Notes under the pieces: model-generated
Told to the model about the DNA's origin: nothing
Databases searched by the model: none
The model's input: only the letters and a program-made list of their open reading frames with translations
Shown here: one piece after another, positions 23,641 through 32,731 of the stretch
Position numbering within the stretch: position 1 is the stretch's first letter
Layout of the letters: each line of letters starts with the position of its first letter
Assembly: GCF_000472865.1 (NCBI RefSeq)
Contig: NZ_AXAP01000025.1
Span: forward strand, 1 to 36,085
DNA: 36,085 bases
Origin: Bradyrhizobium elkanii WSM2783
Lineage (GTDB): Bacteria > Pseudomonadota > Alphaproteobacteria > Rhizobiales > Xanthobacteraceae
Direction of reading: 5' to 3'
Translations under genes and position numbers: made by a program

Positions 23641-23938
23641 GGATGTCCTTTCTAAAGTTGGCGCGGTTCCCGGCGACAAGCCCTTCGAGACCTTCGGAAA
23701 GGACTCGATGTTGCTCAGAAGGCGGAAGCACGGGACGACGGGCCGACTGGCCCTGCCACATCAAAATCAACGAATGAAATTGCTGAGACCGTCCGTTCAG
23801 CTCCCGGCCGGGACCCACGGATGGCGGGCTTTATAAGGATTTTGCGGGCCTTGGCAAGATTGCCGGCCAAGTTTTTGCCCGTGGTAGCGGGCCTATCTGC
23901 ACCGGATCCGTTCGTCCAGCTCGGTCTTGATTTATTTG

Positions 23939-23955
23939 TTTGTATATCATACAAA
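23939..23955. promoter_or_regulatory. AT-rich palindrome, probable TetR operator
   Basis: TTTGTAT (23939-23945) and ATACAAA (23949-23955) flank ATC. It lies 20 bp before the TetR start and contains a -10-like TATCAT. It stands out in GC-rich DNA. TetR-family genes are often autoregulated from such sites, so this is the likely operator and promoter for tetR-desaturase. Confidence 0.65.
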
Positions 23956-23974
23956 TAAGTCGAGGAGGCATCTA

Positions 23975-24691
23975 ATGGCAGCCAAAGCTGCGTCCGAATC
24001 GCCAGCCGGCGATCCCAAACATGCCGTTCGCGCCACACGTGCGGCCGGGCGCAAGATGCGTTCGCTGCTGCTCGACGCCGCAAGCCGCCTGTTTAGGGAA
24101 CAGGGGCTGGCCGGCGCTTCGATCACCGATATCGCTGCGGCCGCGGACGCCTTTCCGAGCCAGATCACCTACTATTTCCGCACCAAGGAGGCGCTCTTCG
24201 TCGAGGCTGCCTGCCGCGACATGCTCTATGTCGCGCGTGCCGCGGAAGAGGCTGCGCTGCGGGCGGAGACGCCGCGGGACTACACGCGTGCACTGGTCGA
24301 GACGGTGACGGCAACCGATTCGGTTACCTTCTTTGCGGAGGCGCTGACCCTGACACGGCGCCGCCAGGATCTCGCACCGCTGGTGGAGCGGACCATCGAG
24401 CGGCTGCACAGCGAAGGGCTGCGCGCCTATGCGGGGCAGATCGAACGGCACGGCTGGCGCACGCTGCGCGATCCGGCCGCGACCTCGCGGCGGTTCTGGG
24501 CGCTTGCGATCGGTGTCATCCTCGAAGGCTATGCGATGGGTCGCTCGGCGGAGGAGCTGTGCAGCGAAATGCTGCGCGTGCTCGGCGAGCAGGCCACCGC
24601 CACATCCAGCGGCGACAACCGGCGCCTGCGCCTGGTCGGCGATCCCAGCACATCCACTTCCACCTCACGCGACGAGGAGGCTTCGTCATGA
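23975..24691 (+). CDS. TetR-family transcriptional regulator
   Basis: ATG 23975 has GAGGAGG (23962-23968) 6 bp upstream; the protein is 238 residues. The N-terminal helix-turn-helix (about 25-75) reads LLLDAASRLFREQGLAGASI then TDIAAAADAFPSQITYYFRTKEAL, matching the TetR_N pattern. The C-terminal domain resembles a TetR_C type. A low-complexity Ser/Thr tail ends it. Its stop overlaps the desaturase start by 4 bp (ATGA), so the two are translationally coupled. It probably controls this fatty-acid desaturase in response to an acyl ligand, though the ligand is not known. Confidence 0.9.
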   Translation: MAAKAASESPAGDPKHAVRATRAAGRKMRSLLLDAASRLFREQGLAGASITDIAAAADAFPSQITYYFRTKEALFVEAACRDMLYVARAAEEAALRAETPRDYTRALVETVTATDSVTFFAEALTLTRRRQDLAPLVERTIERLHSEGLRAYAGQIERHGWRTLRDPAATSRRFWALAIGVILEGYAMGRSAEELCSEMLRVLGEQATATSSGDNRRLRLVGDPSTSTSTSRDEEASS

Positions 24692-25713
24692 CCGCGCTTC
24701 GCATCCGCGCCCGCGACTTCCTGACCGAGGATCAATTGATCGCCGTGCGCCAGCGCTCGACCTTAAAGGGCGTCGCACTGATCGCACATGCCTGGGCGCT
24801 GATATCAGGCGCGATCGCGTTGGTGGCGTGGTGGCCGAATCCGCTGACATATCTCCTCGCTGTCGCGATCATCGGCTCGCGCCAGCTCGGGCTCGCGATC
24901 CTGATGCACGACGGCGCGCATGGATGCCTTTCCGCGGACGAGAAGACCAATCTGACATTGAGCCAATGGTTCTGCGCCTATCCGATCTTTGCGGAGACGC
25001 GGGCCTATCGCCGCTATCACTTGCAGCATCACGCGCGGACGCAGCAGGAGGATGATCCGGATCTCGTGCTGTCGGCGCCGTTTCCGATCACCAGGATGAG
25101 CTACCGGCGCAAGTTCATTCGCGACATCACCGGCCAGACCGGCTATCAGCAGCGCAAGGCGCAACTGCTCAATGCGCTCGGGCCGAAGCAGTGGCCATGG
25201 CGGCAGCGCGGCGCGCATTTCTGGAAGAAGCTCGCGCCGCAATTCATCGTCAACGGCCTTCTGTTCGCAGCGCTGGCGGCCGCCGGCGTGTGGTGGGCTT
25301 ATCCACTGCTGTGGCTGGTTCCGCTGCTCACCTGGATGATGGTGATCACGCGCATCCGCAACATCGCCGAGCACGCCGTCGTTCCTGACAGCCACGATCC
25401 CCTGCGCAACACCCGCACCACGCACGCCAGCTTCCTCGAGCGGCTGTTCATCGCCCCCTATTACGTGAATTATCACCTCGAGCATCACCTGCTGTTCTAC
25501 GTCCCGTGCTACAACCTGCCGCGGGTTCACCGCATTCTCAGCGAAAGCCGGCACGCCGGCCAAATGGAGGTGCAGCCGGGCTATCTCGCGGTGCTGAGGC
25601 TGGCGACCGCGAAGCCGGACCAAGAGGATCGGCCGGGGCAATTGGCGAGCAACGCACGCCGGGCGAGGGCCGGCGGGGAAGTCGGCGCGGACCAGAGGGC
25701 CGGCGGGTTCTAG
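24688..25713 (+). CDS. Membrane fatty-acid desaturase
   Basis: ATG 24688 overlaps the TetR stop and follows GAGGAGG; 341 residues. The three histidine boxes of membrane di-iron desaturases are present: HDGAHG (near 74-79), HLQHHA (near 111-116) and HLEHHLL (near 257-263). An extra His is present in NIAEHAV. Several membrane spans surround them (ALIAHAWALISGAIALVAWW and LLFAALAAAGVWWAYPLLWL). The family inserts double bonds into acyl chains, or hydroxylates related substrates; the exact substrate is unknown. The C-terminal 45 residues are polar and low-complexity. Confidence 0.88.
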   Translation: MTALRIRARDFLTEDQLIAVRQRSTLKGVALIAHAWALISGAIALVAWWPNPLTYLLAVAIIGSRQLGLAILMHDGAHGCLSADEKTNLTLSQWFCAYPIFAETRAYRRYHLQHHARTQQEDDPDLVLSAPFPITRMSYRRKFIRDITGQTGYQQRKAQLLNALGPKQWPWRQRGAHFWKKLAPQFIVNGLLFAALAAAGVWWAYPLLWLVPLLTWMMVITRIRNIAEHAVVPDSHDPLRNTRTTHASFLERLFIAPYYVNYHLEHHLLFYVPCYNLPRVHRILSESRHAGQMEVQPGYLAVLRLATAKPDQEDRPGQLASNARRARAGGEVGADQRAGGF

Positions 25714-25787
25714 GGGGAAGTTTCCATTTCAATGCCGCACCGCGGCTTGACATCCCGGCCCCGGACGGTGTCTTACGCGCCCGTCCA

Positions 25788-25834
25788 GAGCATGATCCGG
25801 AAGGAGCGGAAGCCGCCTTTCCCCGAGATCATGC
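25788..25834. repeat. 'GAGCATGATC' repeat, copy 2
   Basis: GAGCATGATCCGGAA and GAGATCATGCCC are the arms, in the leader between the desaturase stop and fabD start. It ends about 20 bp before the fabD ATG, so it lies within the likely promoter or 5' UTR. Confidence 0.7.
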
Positions 25835-25854
25835 CCAAACAGCTTGGGAGCGCC

Positions 25855-26808
25855 ATGACGGCAGCATTCACTTTTCCGGGGCAGGGGTCGCAGGCCGTCG
25901 GCATGGGCAAGGCCCTCGCCGATGCCTTTCCGGTGGCCCGGGCGGTGTTCGACGAGGTCGACGCCGCGCTGGGAGAGAAGCTGACCGGGATCATCTGGGA
26001 TGGTCCGGCCGAAACCCTGCAGCTCACCGAGAATGCCCAGCCGGCGCTGATGGCGGTCTCGATCGCGACGCTGCGCGTGCTGGAGACTGAGGCCGGCTTC
26101 TCGGTTGGTCGCGACGCGGCCTATGTCGCGGGCCATTCGCTCGGCGAGTACTCGGCACTGGCCGCCGCCGGCAGCCTCAGCGTCAGCGATACCGCGCGCC
26201 TGTTGCGCACCCGCGGCCTTGCGATGCAGAAGGCGGTGCCCGTCGGCGTCGGCGCCATGGCCGCGCTGCTCGGCCTCGACTATGAGGCGGCGATGGCGGT
26301 CGCCGAGGAAGCCGCCCAGGGCCAAGTGTGCCAGGCGGCCAATGACAATGGCGGCGGACAGGTCGTGGTTTCCGGCGACAAGGCAGCCGTCGATCGCGCG
26401 GTCGAGATCGCCAAAGGCAAGGGCGCCAAGCGGGCGATGCTGCTGCCGGTGTCGGCTCCGTTCCACTGCAAGTTGATGCAGCCGGCGGCCGACGCCATGG
26501 CCGAGGCGTTATCCGGCGTCACCATCAAGGCGCCGACCGCCCCGCTGGTCTCGAACGTGCTGGCGAGCGCCATCACCGATCCCGACGAGATACGCCGCCG
26601 GCTGATCGAACAGGTCACCGGCACGGTGCGCTGGCGCGAGTCGGTCGCCTATATGGCAGGCAAGGGCGTGACACGCTTCTTCGAGATCGGCGCCGGCAAG
26701 GTCCTGACCGGACTGGTCAAGCGCATCGCCGATGGCGCGGTAGGAGTTTCCGTCGGCGGTCCCGGTGATATCGCGGCCGCCAAGGATGCATTGGCCGCTT
26801 CGGCCTGA
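25855..26808 (+). CDS. fabD: Malonyl-CoA-ACP transacylase
   Basis: ATG 25855 follows GGGAG; 317 residues, beginning MTAAFTFPGQGSQAVGMGKA. It transfers malonyl groups from CoA to ACP, starting fatty-acid elongation. GQGSQ (10-14), the nucleophile Ser95 in GHSLGEY and catalytic His in APFHCKLM are all visible. Upstream in-frame ATGs fall in the repeat and are rejected. It heads the fatty-acid cluster. Confidence 0.95.
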   Translation: MTAAFTFPGQGSQAVGMGKALADAFPVARAVFDEVDAALGEKLTGIIWDGPAETLQLTENAQPALMAVSIATLRVLETEAGFSVGRDAAYVAGHSLGEYSALAAAGSLSVSDTARLLRTRGLAMQKAVPVGVGAMAALLGLDYEAAMAVAEEAAQGQVCQAANDNGGGQVVVSGDKAAVDRAVEIAKGKGAKRAMLLPVSAPFHCKLMQPAADAMAEALSGVTIKAPTAPLVSNVLASAITDPDEIRRRLIEQVTGTVRWRESVAYMAGKGVTRFFEIGAGKVLTGLVKRIADGAVGVSVGGPGDIAAAKDALAASA

Positions 26809-26883
26809 AGCATGATCGGGAAATGGTGAGTGCCGGTTTTCCCCTCGCGACAAACGCGATGCGTTTACGCGGAGATCGTGCTC
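26808..26883. repeat. 'GAGCATGATC' repeat, copy 3
   Basis: The piece AAGCATGATCGGGAA...GGAGATCGTGCTC, with internal AAACGCGATGCGTTT palindrome, fills most of the fabD-fabG gap. It starts at the fabD stop. Confidence 0.75.
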
Positions 26884-26907
26884 TAAGAGAGCCGAGAGGA
26901 GATAGTA

Positions 26908-27645
26908 ATGTTTGATTTGACGGGCAGGACCGCGCTGGTCACTGGCGCAACCGGTGGCATTGGCGGCGCGATCGCGCAGGCGCTGCACGCGCAGGGCGCA
27001 ACCGTTGCGATCTCGGGCACGCGGCGCGAGGTGCTGGATGCGTTTGCAGCCAAGCTCGGCGAGCGTGTTCACGTCCTGCCGTGCAATCTCTCCAACACTG
27101 CCGAAGTCGAAGCATTGGTGCCCGCGGCAGAGACCGCCATGGGACAGGTCGACATCCTCGTCGCCAATGCCGGAATCACGCGCGACAATCTGTTCGTGCA
27201 GTTGCGCGACGAGGATTGGGACGAGGTGATCGCGATCAACCTGACGGCGACCTTCCGCCTTGCGCGCGCCGCCACCAAATTGATGATGCGCAAGCGCTTC
27301 GGCCGCATCATCGCCATCACCTCGATCGTCGGCGTCACCGGCAATCCCGGCCAGGCCAACTACACCGCGTCGAAGGCTGGTATCATCGGCCTGATCAAGA
27401 CGCTGGGCGCCGAATATGCCAAGCGTGGCGTGACCGCCAATTGCATTGCGCCGGGCTTCATCAAGACGCCGATGACGGATGCGCTGAACGACAAGCAGCG
27501 CGAGGCCATCCTGGCAAAGGTTCCTGCGGCGCGACTCGGAACGTCCGAAGACATCGCCGCCGCAGCCGTCTACCTTGCTTCCAATGAGGCCGCCTACGTG
27601 ACCGGACAGACGATTCACGTCAATGGCGGAATGGCCATGTTTTGA
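26908..27645 (+). CDS. fabG: 3-oxoacyl-ACP reductase
   Basis: A 245-residue short-chain dehydrogenase starting MFDLTGRTALVTGATGGIGG. The NADPH motif TGATGGIG, NAG (NAGITRDN), and the catalytic set Ser in ITSIVG with YTASK are present. GAGAGGAG precedes the ATG. It reduces beta-ketoacyl-ACP in elongation. Normal length. Confidence 0.96.
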   Translation: MFDLTGRTALVTGATGGIGGAIAQALHAQGATVAISGTRREVLDAFAAKLGERVHVLPCNLSNTAEVEALVPAAETAMGQVDILVANAGITRDNLFVQLRDEDWDEVIAINLTATFRLARAATKLMMRKRFGRIIAITSIVGVTGNPGQANYTASKAGIIGLIKTLGAEYAKRGVTANCIAPGFIKTPMTDALNDKQREAILAKVPAARLGTSEDIAAAAVYLASNEAAYVTGQTIHVNGGMAMF

Positions 27646-27938
27646 GCGGGTTACCGGAGCGTTTTTGCGTGGCGGAATGCCCTACCGGCGACCGGGCGGG
27701 GCTTATAGTCAAGACTAGGGAATTATGATAACCGAACCAGCCGCGGATGGGCAAAGAACGCCATTGCAGGATGTTGAAACCCTGTATATTGGCGTGGCGA
27801 CGCCTGCCGTTCGCCGGGACTTAGTCGGCCACGACCGCCGAATCAAGACTATGCGCGACAGCTCAGGAAAACTACACGACCACGATGGCTCGTATCGTCT
27901 GGGGGTCGGGTCCAATGGAACAAGCACGAGGGTGAACG
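27646..27938. other. fabG-acpP spacer, likely promoter region
   Basis: About 290 bp between fabG and acpP, longer than usual for an operon. A 73-residue frame at 27725-27946 lacks a family match and overlaps the acpP start. TATGAT at 27726-27731 could be a -10 element. A separate acpP promoter is likely, as ACP is needed in large amounts. Confidence 0.45.
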
Positions 27939-28178
27939 ATGAGTGAGATTGGCGAGCGGGTAAAGAAGATTGTAGTCGAGCACCTTGGCGTTGAGCCGGA
28001 GAAGGTGGTCGACGGCGCAAGTTTCATCGATGACCTCGGCGCAGACAGTCTCGACACCGTCGAGCTCGTGATGGCATTCGAAGAAGAATTTGGTTGCGAG
28101 ATTCCCGACGACGCCGCGGAGACGATCCTGACGGTCGGCGACGCGACCAAGTTTCTCGAGAAGAACGCGAAAAGCTGA
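27939..28178 (+). CDS. acpP: Acyl carrier protein
   Basis: A 79-residue acidic protein. The phosphopantetheine attachment site is Ser37 in GADSLDTVELV. The four-helix pattern and length are standard for the family. It carries growing acyl chains for all Fab enzymes. The ATG follows GAGGGTGAACG. Confidence 0.97.
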   Translation: MSEIGERVKKIVVEHLGVEPEKVVDGASFIDDLGADSLDTVELVMAFEEEFGCEIPDDAAETILTVGDATKFLEKNAKS

Positions 28179-28274
28179 CGCCCTTCGCGGTGCCGACGAA
28201 GCCGGACGGACCGTTGTCAGGCGGTCCCCCGGTTTCTTGTTATTGACCGCGCATTTCAGGACGGAGTTCTTGAC

Positions 28275-29540
28275 ATGAGACGTGTTGTCGTCACGGGGCT
28301 GGGCATGGTTACACCACTCGGCTGTGGCGTCGACACCAGTTGGGCACGTATCCTTGACGGCCGCAGTGGGGCGCGCAGGATCGAGACCTTCGATGTCTCT
28401 GATCTGCCGAGCCAGGTTGCCTGCGTGGTGCCGCGCGGCGATGGCAGCGAGGGCACCTTCAATCCCGATCAGTGGATGGAGCCGAAGGACCAGCGCAAGG
28501 TCGATGACTTCATCATCTTCGCGATGTGCGCGGCCAAGCAGGCGCTCGACGATGCCGGCTGGCATCCGGAGAGCGAAGAGGACAAGTGCGCGACCGGCAC
28601 CTTGATCGGCTCCGGCATCGGCGGCCTCTCGGGCATCGCCGACACGGCGGTGCTGCTCAAGGAACGCGGTCCGCGCAAGGTGTCGCCGTTCTTCATTCCG
28701 GGCCGGCTGATCAATCTGGCGTCGGGATACGTCTCGATCGAGCACGGCCTGAAGGGGCCGAACCATGCGGTCGTGACCGCCTGCTCGACGGGCGCGCATG
28801 CGATCGGCGACGCTGCTCGGCTGATCGCGCTCGGGGATGCCGAGGTGATGGTGGCCGGCGGTGCCGAATCGCCGATTTGCCGCATCGGCATGGCCGGCTT
28901 CTGCGCGGCGCGCGCGCTGTCCACCGGTTTCAACGAGACGCCGATCAAGGCGTCCCGTCCTTACGACAAGGACCGCGACGGCTTCGTGATGGGCGAGGGC
29001 GCCGGCATCGTCGTGCTTGAGGAATATGAGCACGCGAAAAACCGCGGCGCGAGGATCTATGCGGAGGTCGTCGGCTACGGACTCTCGGGCGACGCCTATC
29101 ACATCACCTCGCCGTCGCCGGACGGAGACGGCGGCTTCCGCAGCATGTCGGCGGCATTAAAGCGTGCCGGCATGACGCCGTCCGATATCGACTACATCAA
29201 CGCCCACGGCACCTCGACGCTGGTTGGCGACGAGATCGAACTCGGCGCGGTCGAGCGGCTGCTCGGCAATGCGGCGTCGAAAGTCTCGATGTCGTCGACG
29301 AAGTCGTCGACCGGACATCTGCTCGGCGCCGCCGGCGCGATCGAGGCGATCTTCAGCATCCTGGCGATTCGCGACAACATCGCCCCGCCGACGATCAATC
29401 TCGACAATCCGTCAGTGGAGACGGCGATCGATCTCGTGCCGCACACGCCGCGCAAGCGCGAGATCAATGTGGCGTTGTCCAACTCGTTCGGCTTCGGAGG
29501 CACTAACGCTTCCGTGATCCTGCAGCGTGTTATCAACTAG
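28275..29540 (+). CDS. fabF: 3-oxoacyl-ACP synthase II
   Basis: A 421-residue condensing enzyme beginning MRRVVVTGLGMVTPLGCGVD. Catalytic Cys170 in TACSTGAHA, His in NAHGTSTLVGD and the Lys/His pair in KSSTGHLLGAAG are present. It elongates acyl-ACP and is important for longer unsaturated chains. It lies 96 bp after acpP. A hairpin overlaps its stop codon. Confidence 0.96.
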   Translation: MRRVVVTGLGMVTPLGCGVDTSWARILDGRSGARRIETFDVSDLPSQVACVVPRGDGSEGTFNPDQWMEPKDQRKVDDFIIFAMCAAKQALDDAGWHPESEEDKCATGTLIGSGIGGLSGIADTAVLLKERGPRKVSPFFIPGRLINLASGYVSIEHGLKGPNHAVVTACSTGAHAIGDAARLIALGDAEVMVAGGAESPICRIGMAGFCAARALSTGFNETPIKASRPYDKDRDGFVMGEGAGIVVLEEYEHAKNRGARIYAEVVGYGLSGDAYHITSPSPDGDGGFRSMSAALKRAGMTPSDIDYINAHGTSTLVGDEIELGAVERLLGNAASKVSMSSTKSSTGHLLGAAGAIEAIFSILAIRDNIAPPTINLDNPSVETAIDLVPHTPRKREINVALSNSFGFGGTNASVILQRVIN

Positions 29541-29575
29541 ATCATGATCCGATTGATCGAATCGGATCATGATCT
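29539..29575. terminator. Perfect 16-bp hairpin at the fabF stop
   Basis: AGATCATGATCCGATT (29539-29554) is exactly complementary to 29560-29575, with a 5-base loop. The stem begins inside the TAG stop. There is no strong T-run (CTGACCTCTTTG), so it may be a terminator, an mRNA-stabilising hairpin, or a repeat-derived palindrome. Confidence 0.7.
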
Positions 29576-29588
29576 GACCTCTTTGTTT

Positions 29589-29662
29589 GGGCATGATGTC
29601 AGCACAAACGCTGCGCGTTTATCGCGAGGGAAAACCGGTTTCCACTTTTCCGGGTCATGTCC
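29589..29662. repeat. 'GAGCATGATC' repeat, copy 4
   Basis: GGGCATGAT, AAACGCTGCGCGTTT, TCGCGAGGGAAAACCGG and TTTTCCGGGTCATG follow in order. It is the inverse of copy 3. It lies in the fabF-mltG gap; the remaining 29663-29810 likely holds the mltG promoter. Confidence 0.75.
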
Positions 29663-29810
29663 CAGCAGGCGGATTGGAGCCAGTTCACCGTTTTGCCGCA
29701 ATCGCCGATGACTTCTAGGCGCGGGCGCATACTCGTATAGTATTGATTGTATTGGCAGGACTTTAGATTTGTCAGGCCACGATTGAACCGGCAGGATTCA
29801 GGTCGAATCG

Positions 29811-31070
29811 ATGAGTGAGAGGCCGCCCATTTCACCGCGAAGCCCGCGCGCCGCGCTGGAGCCTGAACAGGTCCCGCCGCCGCCGAAACGGTCGGACCGT
29901 GCCCGCAATCCGTTCGTCGTGGTCGGTAATGCCATCATCACCCTGCTGATCCTTCTGATGATTGGCGGGGGCATCGCCTATTACTACGGAAAGCAGACCC
30001 TGGAAGCGTCGGGACCGCTGCAGGAGGACAAGATCGTCAACATTCCGCAGCGGGCCGGCAAGCGCGATATCGCCGACATCCTGCAGCGTGAAGGTGTGAT
30101 CGACGTCAATCCCTGGGTCTTCATCGGCAGCGTGTTTGCGATGAAGGCGAGTTCCGATCTCAAGCCCGGCGAATATTCGTTCCAGAAGAGCGCGAGCCTG
30201 CGCGACGTCATCGGCACCATCGTGGAAGGCAAGGTGGTGCAGCACGCCGTTACCATTCCCGAAGGCCTGACCTCCGAGCAGATCGTGGCACGGCTGTCGG
30301 ACAACGACATCTTCACAGGTTCGGTGCGCGAGATACCGCGCGAGGGTACGCTGTTGCCGGAGACCTACAAATTCCCGCGCGGCACCACGCGCGAGCAGGT
30401 GATCCAGCGCATGCAGCAGACCCAGAAGCGCGTGCTGACGGAAATCTGGGAACGCCGCAATCCGGACATTCCGGTCAGAACGCCGGAGCAACTCGTGACG
30501 CTGGCGTCGATCGTCGAGAAGGAGACCGGCAGGGCCGATGAGCGCAGCCGCGTCTCGGCGGTGTTCGTCAATCGTCTGCGGCAGAAGATCAAGCTGCAGT
30601 CGGACCCGACCATCATCTACGGGTTGGTCGGCGGCAAGGGAACGCTGGGGCGGCCGATCAAGCGCAGCGAGATCACCCAGCCGTCGCCCTACAACACCTA
30701 TGTCATCGACGGCCTGCCGCCGGGCCCGATCGCCAATCCCGGCCGCGCCTCGCTCGAAGCGGCAGCCAATCCGGCGCGTACCCGAGATCTGTTCTTCGTT
30801 GCCGACGGCAGCGGCGGGCATGCGTTCACCGAGACCTACGATCAGCACCAAAAGAACGTGGCGAAGCTCCGTTCGATGGAAAAGCAGATCCAGAACGACA
30901 CGGTTGAGCCTGCAGACGATCCGCCGCCGCCCGCCGCCAGCGCGCCGCCCGACACCAACCCGACTGCAACCACACCGCCCAAGCCGCCGGCCAACTCGAA
31001 GAAGCCGGCAAGGCCGGCACGGCAGGGCGCCGCGCAATCGACGACGTCGCCGCCTGTGGTGGAGCGTTAG
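29811..31070 (+). CDS. mltG: Endolytic murein transglycosylase
   Basis: A 419-residue membrane-anchored protein that cuts growing glycan strands. One membrane helix at about 39-60 (AIITLLILLMIGGGIAYYYG) follows a Pro-rich cytoplasmic N-terminus. LysM-like and YceG domains come next, with catalytic Glu in LASIVEKETGR and the signature PYNTYVIDGLPPGPIANPGR. A Pro/Ala-rich tail of about 60 residues extends past the domain. Confidence 0.94.
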   Translation: MSERPPISPRSPRAALEPEQVPPPPKRSDRARNPFVVVGNAIITLLILLMIGGGIAYYYGKQTLEASGPLQEDKIVNIPQRAGKRDIADILQREGVIDVNPWVFIGSVFAMKASSDLKPGEYSFQKSASLRDVIGTIVEGKVVQHAVTIPEGLTSEQIVARLSDNDIFTGSVREIPREGTLLPETYKFPRGTTREQVIQRMQQTQKRVLTEIWERRNPDIPVRTPEQLVTLASIVEKETGRADERSRVSAVFVNRLRQKIKLQSDPTIIYGLVGGKGTLGRPIKRSEITQPSPYNTYVIDGLPPGPIANPGRASLEAAANPARTRDLFFVADGSGGHAFTETYDQHQKNVAKLRSMEKQIQNDTVEPADDPPPPAASAPPDTNPTATTPPKPPANSKKPARPARQGAAQSTTSPPVVER

Positions 31071-31167
31071 CCCGTCGCGGCGAACGTAATTCCACTTTCG
31101 GTTAAATCGGCTTAAGGTCGCACGCGTTCCAGCGAGTCTCACATCTCTTGTCAGAAAGTTTTATGCG

Positions 31168-32055
31168 ATGGCCCTATCGAGCATGACCGGTTTTGCCCGA
31201 AGCCATGGCGCGAGCGGCCCCTATACCTTCGAGTGGGAACTGAAGTCGGTCAATGCCAAGGGCTTTGATTTGCGGCTGCGGCTGCCGCCAGGCTGGGACG
31301 AGCTTGAGGCCGTGGTGAAGAAGCGCGCGAGCGAAGTGCTGTCGCGCGGAACCGTCTATGCCAGTCTCAATGTCAAACGCGCCAACGCCGTGTCGGCGGT
31401 GCGCATCAACGAAGACGTCCTGGCCTCGATCGTGAAGGTCGCGGGCGAACTGGCGCAGAAGATCGACGCGGTGGCGCCGAGCATTGACGGATTGCTCGGC
31501 ATCAAGGGCGTGATCGAGGTGGTCGAACCTGAAAGCGACGAGGCCGAGGACAAGGCGGCAAGAGAGGCCGCCGCGCTGGCCTTCGAGCAGGCGCTGGCCC
31601 ATCTCGTCGAGATGCGCCGCCGCGAGGGTACGGCGCTCGGGCAAGTGCTGATCCAGCGGATGGACGAGATCGAACAGCTCGCCAGGAAGGCGGAAGCGGC
31701 ACCGGGCCGCAAGCCGGAGGCGATCCGCGCGCGACTTGCCGAACAGGTCGCGGCGCTGCTGGAGACCTCCGACCGTTTCGATGCGGATCGGCTGAACCAG
31801 GAGGCGATCCTGATCGCGACCAAGGCCGATATCCGCGAGGAACTCGACCGCATCGCGTCCCACGTCGCGCAGGCGCGTGAGATGATCGGCAAGGGCGGAG
31901 CGATCGGACGCCGGCTGGATTTCCTGGCACAGGAATTCAATCGCGAGGTCAATACCTGCTGCTCGAAATCGAACGATATCGAGCTCACCAATACCGGGCT
32001 CGAGATGAAGAACGTGGTCGAGCAGTTCCGCGAGCAGGTTCAGAATCTGGAGTGA
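31168..32055 (+). CDS. yicC: YicC-family endoribonuclease
   Basis: A 295-residue protein of normal length. MALSSMTGFARSHG opens the YicC N-terminal domain. The C-terminal DUF1732 domain ends with GGAIGRRLDFLAQEFNREVN and then TCCSKSNDIELTNTGLEMKN, the most conserved family stretch. The family has RNase activity in E. coli. It is 5 bp upstream of gmk. Confidence 0.93.
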   Translation: MALSSMTGFARSHGASGPYTFEWELKSVNAKGFDLRLRLPPGWDELEAVVKKRASEVLSRGTVYASLNVKRANAVSAVRINEDVLASIVKVAGELAQKIDAVAPSIDGLLGIKGVIEVVEPESDEAEDKAAREAAALAFEQALAHLVEMRRREGTALGQVLIQRMDEIEQLARKAEAAPGRKPEAIRARLAEQVAALLETSDRFDADRLNQEAILIATKADIREELDRIASHVAQAREMIGKGGAIGRRLDFLAQEFNREVNTCCSKSNDIELTNTGLEMKNVVEQFREQVQNLE

Positions 32056-32060
32056 GGATA

Positions 32061-32726
32061 ATGGTGGCCCAAGGAGAGGCCCACGGCTTTGACGGGGTCG
32101 AGCGGCGCGGGCTGATGTTCGTGCTGTCGTCGCCGTCAGGCGCCGGCAAGACGACGCTGTCGCGGCTGTTGATCGAGCGGATGCCCGGCCTGAAAATGTC
32201 GGTGTCGGCGACGACGCGGCCGATGCGGCCGGGCGAGGTCGAGGGCCGCGACTATTTCTTTGTCGAAAAGACGAAATTCGAGAAGATGGTCGCTCAGGGC
32301 GAGTTGCTCGAATGGGCGACCGTGTTCGACAACCGCTACGGAACGCCGCGCCGGCCAGTCGAAGCCGCGCTGTCGGCCGGACAGGACGTGCTGTTCGACA
32401 TCGACTGGCAGGGCACCCAGCAACTGCGCGAGAAGGCGCGCGCCGACGTGGTCAGCGTCTTCATCCTGCCGCCGTCGGCGGCCGATCTCGAGAAGCGCCT
32501 GCACACCCGTGCGCAGGATTCCGCGGAAGTGATCCGCGGGCGGATGAATCGCGCCACCCACGAACTCAGCCATTGGGCCGAGTACGACTACATCGTCATC
32601 AACCAGAACGTCGATCACGCCTTCGCTGAAGTGCAGTCCATCCTGAAGGCGGAGCGGCTGAAGCGCGAGCGCCGCACCGGCCTGACCGAGTTCGTGCGCA
32701 ACCTGCAGCGCCAGCTCGAGAAGTAG
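32061..32726 (+). CDS. gmk: Guanylate kinase
   Basis: ATG 32061 follows GAGTGAGG; 221 residues. It phosphorylates GMP to GDP. P-loop SSPSGAGKTT (about 23-32), SVSATTRPMRPGEVEGRDYF and FDIDWQGTQQL are family hallmarks. The frame stays open 9 bp further to a GTG overlapping the yicC stop; ATG is preferred. Confidence 0.95.
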   Translation: MVAQGEAHGFDGVERRGLMFVLSSPSGAGKTTLSRLLIERMPGLKMSVSATTRPMRPGEVEGRDYFFVEKTKFEKMVAQGELLEWATVFDNRYGTPRRPVEAALSAGQDVLFDIDWQGTQQLREKARADVVSVFILPPSAADLEKRLHTRAQDSAEVIRGRMNRATHELSHWAEYDYIVINQNVDHAFAEVQSILKAERLKRERRTGLTEFVRNLQRQLEK

Positions 32727-32731
32727 TCTAG

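Noticed and set aside
27725..27946. 73-residue frame between fabG and acpP
   Set aside because: Overlaps the acpP start, has no ribosome-binding site and no family; more likely leader sequence.
29832..31142. 436-residue minus-strand frame opposite mltG
   Set aside because: A shadow of mltG, which has its catalytic motif, membrane helix and correct operon position.
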